Origin: Olpidium bornovanus S191
Lineage: Eukaryota; Olpidiomycota
Length of the DNA: 12,356 nucleotides
Assembly (NCBI GenBank): GCA_017911155.1
Contig: JAEFCI010002098.1
Location: 1-12,356, forward strand
Direction of reading: 5' to 3'
Shown in pieces: positions 8,749 to 12,356 of the stretch. The position numbers and the translations under genes were made by a program. How positions within the stretch are numbered: position 1 is the stretch's first letter; each line of letters begins with the position of its first letter. The notes beneath the pieces are model-generated. The model saw only the letters and a list, made by a program, of their open reading frames with translations, made no database searches and was not told where the DNA came from.

Positions 8749-11628
8749 TCACTGGGCAGGGATGGAACGCGCAAGGCGGAAATTGGAGAACATAAAGCCG
8801 TATTTGCGCTGGTACCAGTTGCGGAAGGAACGGCGCTCCGCAATGCGCGGGTGGGTGGCCCACGAGGCGCCCAGCAAGACCTTTAAGCGAGTGACGGCGA
8901 GAAAACACGAGTGGTCACAAAACAATTTCCACTTAGGAATCGACGCCGGATTAACGTTTCCAGAGCGGGAAGGTGATAATGGGATTGAATAAAGAGGGAT
9001 AGAACCCACCGCATGCTTCTCGCCGAAATGGTCCTCACTGTAGCCGCGGTATAATTCGCTCGCCTTGAAGCCGTCGTACTTTTCCCAAGGCGTCCCAGTA
9101 ATCTCCCATCCGTCAGACACAATCCCCAGGTTCTCCACCGCAGGACCCAAGGTGACAGGGACAGGATGCCAGGAGCGGAATCCGTAGTTATCGGAAGAGG
9201 GAGGAGAGTAGTAGTTGGCGCGTAGCGTGGCGTACTCGGCCTCAGTCGGCAGCCGCGCGCCGTTCCAAGCCGCGTACTCCTCCGCCTGCGCCGCTGACAC
9301 CGACACCGGCCAGTCGGCGGCGGTGGCCAGCGGGACGGGGCCAAAAGTCGTCCGGACACAAAAGCTGCTGTCCTCCGCGACTGTCCACGCCAGAGGAACA
9401 AGGTTTAAAGAGTTCTTGTGCGCGAGTAGGAAGTCGGCGTACTCGCCGTTCGTCACAGGCCTGCGAATTGCGGTACCGCATCAGCGCTTAAGAACCCCCA
9501 GGACGCACTACCGGAGAAAAGTAACCGGGAATGCAGGACCGTACCTCGACTGAATCTCGAACGCGGGAACGGTGATCGTCCTACTCGGCCTCTCGTTGTC
9601 CCAGCCGAGTTCGGCCGCAAACGCGGCGGACTGATCCAGGTCTGATTCTTCAGGGTCGTCGTGACCGACCTTTACAGTCCCGGCAGGGATGGCGACGAAT
9701 GTCGCTTTCGCGGCTGGCTGCTTGCCCGTTCCCCAGATCGGACGATGAACGTTGCAGGGGGGTTGGGCCCGCTCAAATTGAACGATCACTAAGAAAGCCG
9801 ATGGAAGGCATCAGATGGATCCATGATGGATATGTGTCGGGTCCGACCGCAAACGATAATTCCTCACTGTGAAGTATGGTTTCCAAATGCATCGCCTGGT
9901 GCTCGAAGCACATCCACAGAACGCGGGCCAACCTTTTGTCCGCCTTCCACTCCGTCTTATGGAGTATTTCCCGGACTCGTTCTTGCACCTTGATCCAGAA
10001 TGCGTCAACATCGGACGCGGATGGCCAGCGCGACGGCACGCGGGAGTGGTCATGGCACACCGACGGGTCCTCGACGTCCGGATCGACGCCGCGATCAAAA
10101 ATGTCCGCGAACTCCGGCGACCCGCTGAGCGGCTCCCGCAAATACCGAGACAGCTGTGTGTCGAGGAAGCCGGGGATGTGGCCACGATAAAAAATGAAAG
10201 GGTGACGAAGGCCGATCGGCTGCTCAAGCATGTCCTCCCGCTTGATCATAGTCTGTGTCACCAGGTCCCAGGCTTTCCAGAGCTCTTCCCACTCTTCCAA
10301 CTCCGGCACCACCGAGGTCGTCGGCGAGAAGAAAAACGGTGGCTTTTGGCACAGGTGGAGATCGTACTCAGAGTTTGGATCGGCGATCGCGCCGAATCGG
10401 ATCAAGCGGGCGTCATTAATGACCTGGGAAATCTCGCGGGGGGAATACTTGTAGCTGTACTCGACATGAATGCGTTCACCTGCTTTCAAGTGGATCTCGG
10501 CTGTTTTCTCCCCGGCAGACAGCCGAATGACCTGATCTTTCAGAGACTTGTAATAGGCCTCGTGACGCCCGGCGTCCTCGTTGTAATGCGCGTCATAGGC
10601 GAAATCGCGGCGGTCAATCAGCGTGTTTTCCCCATGGCCGCCACCCCCGAAAATTTCGTTCACATGGTCAAGTCCGTTCTGGAAGGAGGGTTTCGAATTA
10701 GAGATTATTGGATGAGATGCCGGTTTCTGTACGCTGACCTGCAACTATTCGCATAACAGCGTGCAGGAACGCACCATGATGAACTCCTCAGTAATGCCGG
10801 CAGGGTCGTTATAAGCTAACGTGATGCGCTGGGGATTGTTACGCCTGTCGGCACCGACGAGCAGTAGGTCGCCAGGATTCATGCACGCATCCTGAACGCT
10901 GCGCAAAAACTCGCCGGCGGCACTGCGGCTGAGGTTCCCGATGCTTGACCCGAGCCAAATCACCGTCTTTGGCTCTGTACTTGGTAAATGTTTGCCCACG
11001 TACGCCACGCCTTCCTCGTACGTGCCCAGTAGGCCAAACGTCTGTACGTGGTTAAAGTTGCCGAGCGAATCGAGAGCGCAAACCAGTTCTTCCTTGTCCA
11101 AGTCCAGGGCGTAATACGACACCCGCTTTTTGGCAGCGTCCAGTGCACGTAGAATAATGGCAGTCTTCGTGAGTGACCCGGCGCCCAACTCAATGACAGC
11201 CGATTCGTCCGGGATATAAGTTATGATCTCCTGGATGTGATTTTGAAGAATGTTTGTTTCCGCTGCAGTTACTAATTTTTTTCGCGCCCCGGCGTGGATA
11301 AGGAAGCGAATAGATTGGTGGTGTTTGTGAAAGGCGATAACCTGAAACTGCGAGCGCTGCTGGGTTGAACTGGCAAAAAACGGCGGCGATCCTTACAGTA
11401 GTACTCGCCAACCTCACGCGTAATCTGATCAAAGAGTTGCAGGCCGCGGTTGTTGTACAGGACTAACGTGGGTATGGACCTCAAGCCGTCCGACGGGCGC
11501 AGCGTCGTGAGCGACTCGAGAATCATTTCAGCGAGAGTCGTGTGGTGCTCATCGCTCCTTATATCAATGATTTGTGGTTTCAATGGCAAAGAATTCGTAG
11601 GGCCGTCGCTGGAGTGTGCCGCCGGCAT
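8749..11628 (-). CDS. EGT1: Ergothioneine biosynthesis protein Egt1 (methyltransferase + sulfoxide synthase), 6 exons
   Basis: Cytosolic bifunctional enzyme. It trimethylates histidine to hercynine with SAM, then joins hercynine to cysteine with O2 to give the sulfoxide precursor of ergothioneine. Exons: 11628-11397, 11271-10775, 10678-9868, 9788-9545, 9460-9010, 8880-8749. Introns are GT-AG, 79-129 bp, and the phase closes to 788 aa plus TGA. EgtD-like domain, about 20-345: L-Q-L-F-D-Q-I-T, the SAM-binding E-L-G-A-G-S-L-T-K-T at 105-114, W-L-G-S-S-I-G-N, and a Y-N-D...F-I-M-N segment completed across intron 2. DinB-type domain, about 375-515: Y-R-G-H with His410, and H-Q-A-M-H-L-E (His503, His507, Glu509), which together form the expected iron-binding histidine triad. 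FGE-sulfatase-type domain, about 540-785: V-T-N-G-E-Y at 597, R-L-P-T-E-A-E-Y at 664-671, D-G-W-E at 711, G-A-S-W-A-T-H-P-R at 749-757. The start has A at -3 and the N-terminus resembles fungal Egt1. All key residues checked are present, so it is probably functional. A separate PLP-dependent lyase would finish the pathway; it is not in this window. Confidence 0.95.
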
Positions 11629-12048
11629 GTTTAGCTGCGACCGGTGGAATTTCGTAGTTTACTCCACGGTGAAAGCTAACGCGTTGCAGCGTGACGTTGC
11701 CGTCCAGAAACGATTCCCGGAGCAAAACTTCAGCAAGCGCCGCTGTGAGAGAAAAGAGCGCAGGCTGGCCAATACGAGGATAGTGTGGTCGACGTGCGGC
11801 AAGTCGTCCACGCGAAAAGCCTAAGTACGAAGAATGCCACGCGCAGTTTCGATTTGGAACAAAAGGAAGCGAACGCCGTTCAACTGAAAACCAGTATTCC
11901 GCCTTCTGCCGCGGTCAAGAAGGATTTTAAAATCGTCTTCCGTTCGCCGAAGAGTTCGAGACAAACTAAGATCGCTTTCCGTCGACGAAGATCTCTTTCC
12001 CAACCCCCTGAAGCAAGCACGGGCGTAAACTCGGGATCGCCCGAACCA

Positions 12049-12089
12049 AACAAAAAAAATAAGAAAAATAAAAATAATAAAAAAAGAAA
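12049..12089. repeat. A-rich low-complexity tract (T-rich on the EGT1 strand)
   Basis: About 40 bases that are almost all A on the plus strand with scattered T, G and C. The tract lies roughly 420-460 bases upstream of the EGT1 start. Poly(dA:dT) tracts in fungal promoters are known to disfavour nucleosomes; a promoter role here is inference. Confidence 0.7.
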
Positions 12090-12339
12090 CATCGACGCTT
12101 GGGCGGAGTATGTTACCGGTGCCCGCACACTGCTTCTAGGTGAAGTCCGCTTTCCCGTTCGGACTCACCGGATGCGCGGCCTATGCAAAGGGGGGAACAA
12201 CTTTGAAGGTGTGTTGCGAGCGGACAAGAATGTTCGTAAGCTTCGCGAGGGGTGTTCCTGCAACCCGGGCGGCGGCAGGCGGGATGTTCGGCAATAACAC
12301 GACCCGGTCGGCGGGGTGTGGGGGAGGCTGTGCGGGAAA

Positions 12340-12356
12340 GGGGGGGGGGGGGGGGG
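12340..12356. repeat. Poly-G run at the window end
   Basis: Seventeen consecutive G close the window, preceded by G-rich sequence from about 12301. A homopolymer exactly at a sequence end is typical of a contig that stopped in a low-complexity tract or of a sequencing artefact. Confidence 0.9.

Larger units (their letters stand above)
11629..12356. other. Region upstream of EGT1, no convincing gene
   Basis: About 730 bases that should contain the EGT1 promoter. A plus-strand open frame at 11785-12297 (170 codons) contains a Lys/Asn run from the A-rich tract and otherwise shows no recognisable domain, so I do not call it a gene. No clear TATA box was found close to the EGT1 start on the minus strand. 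Confidence 0.5.

Noticed and set aside
9869..10756. 295-codon plus-strand open frame opposite EGT1 exon 3
   Set aside because: It is an antisense shadow of a long, well-supported exon.
11785..12297. 170-codon plus-strand open frame upstream of EGT1
   Set aside because: The translation is Lys/Arg/Ser-rich and includes a Lys/Asn run from an A-rich tract, with no family resemblance. It overlaps the likely EGT1 promoter.
1..12356. CRISPR arrays, bacterial operons, tRNA or rRNA genes
   Set aside because: The periodic arrays have no spacers, and the genes are intron-bearing eukaryotic ones. I saw no tRNA- or rRNA-like sequence by eye; a covariance-model search would be needed to exclude small RNAs.

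Overview
This is eukaryotic nuclear DNA, most likely fungal. It carries two multi-exon genes on the minus strand, and both can be rebuilt completely with canonical GT-AG introns of 61-148 bp, several with a CTGAC/CTGAT-like branch site near the 3' end. The fungal call rests on three things: short introns of this kind, an EGT1 in the fungal single-chain layout (EgtD-like methyltransferase fused to EgtB-like sulfoxide synthase), and a GPI ethanolamine-phosphate transferase of the LAS21/GPI7 type. The left third is full of retrotransposon debris and decayed minisatellites, which suggests a repeat-bearing genome. I cannot place the species; an early-diverging fungus is possible but is a guess.

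Layout, left to right. 1 to about 455, minus strand: a broken piece of a Ty1/copia integrase core. About 456-1114: GC-rich, no recognisable gene, with a CGG-rich simple-repeat patch. About 1115-1705: a degenerate array with a 9-bp period. About 1755-2440: a second, unrelated degenerate array with a 12-bp period. About 2544-3565, plus strand: a copia reverse transcriptase/RNase H remnant with an internal deletion that removed the polymerase catalytic centre. 3566-4153: no gene; it probably includes the 3' UTR of the next gene. 4154-8137, minus: LAS21 in nine exons, 1086 aa predicted. 8138-8748: intergenic, the likely LAS21 promoter. 8749-11628, minus: EGT1 in six exons, 788 aa predicted. 11629-12356: upstream of EGT1, with an A-rich tract and ending in a run of 17 G at the window edge.

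The two intact genes run head to tail (EGT1 upstream of LAS21) but have no known functional link. EGT1 makes the thiol antioxidant ergothioneine from histidine in the cytosol. LAS21 adds ethanolamine phosphate to the second mannose of GPI anchors in the ER membrane. In both genes the reading phase closes across every proposed splice junction, and the catalytic motifs fall where the families require them. I found no new defence, toxin or regulatory system. The most unusual content is the pair of adjacent periodic arrays lying between two divergent copia remnants.
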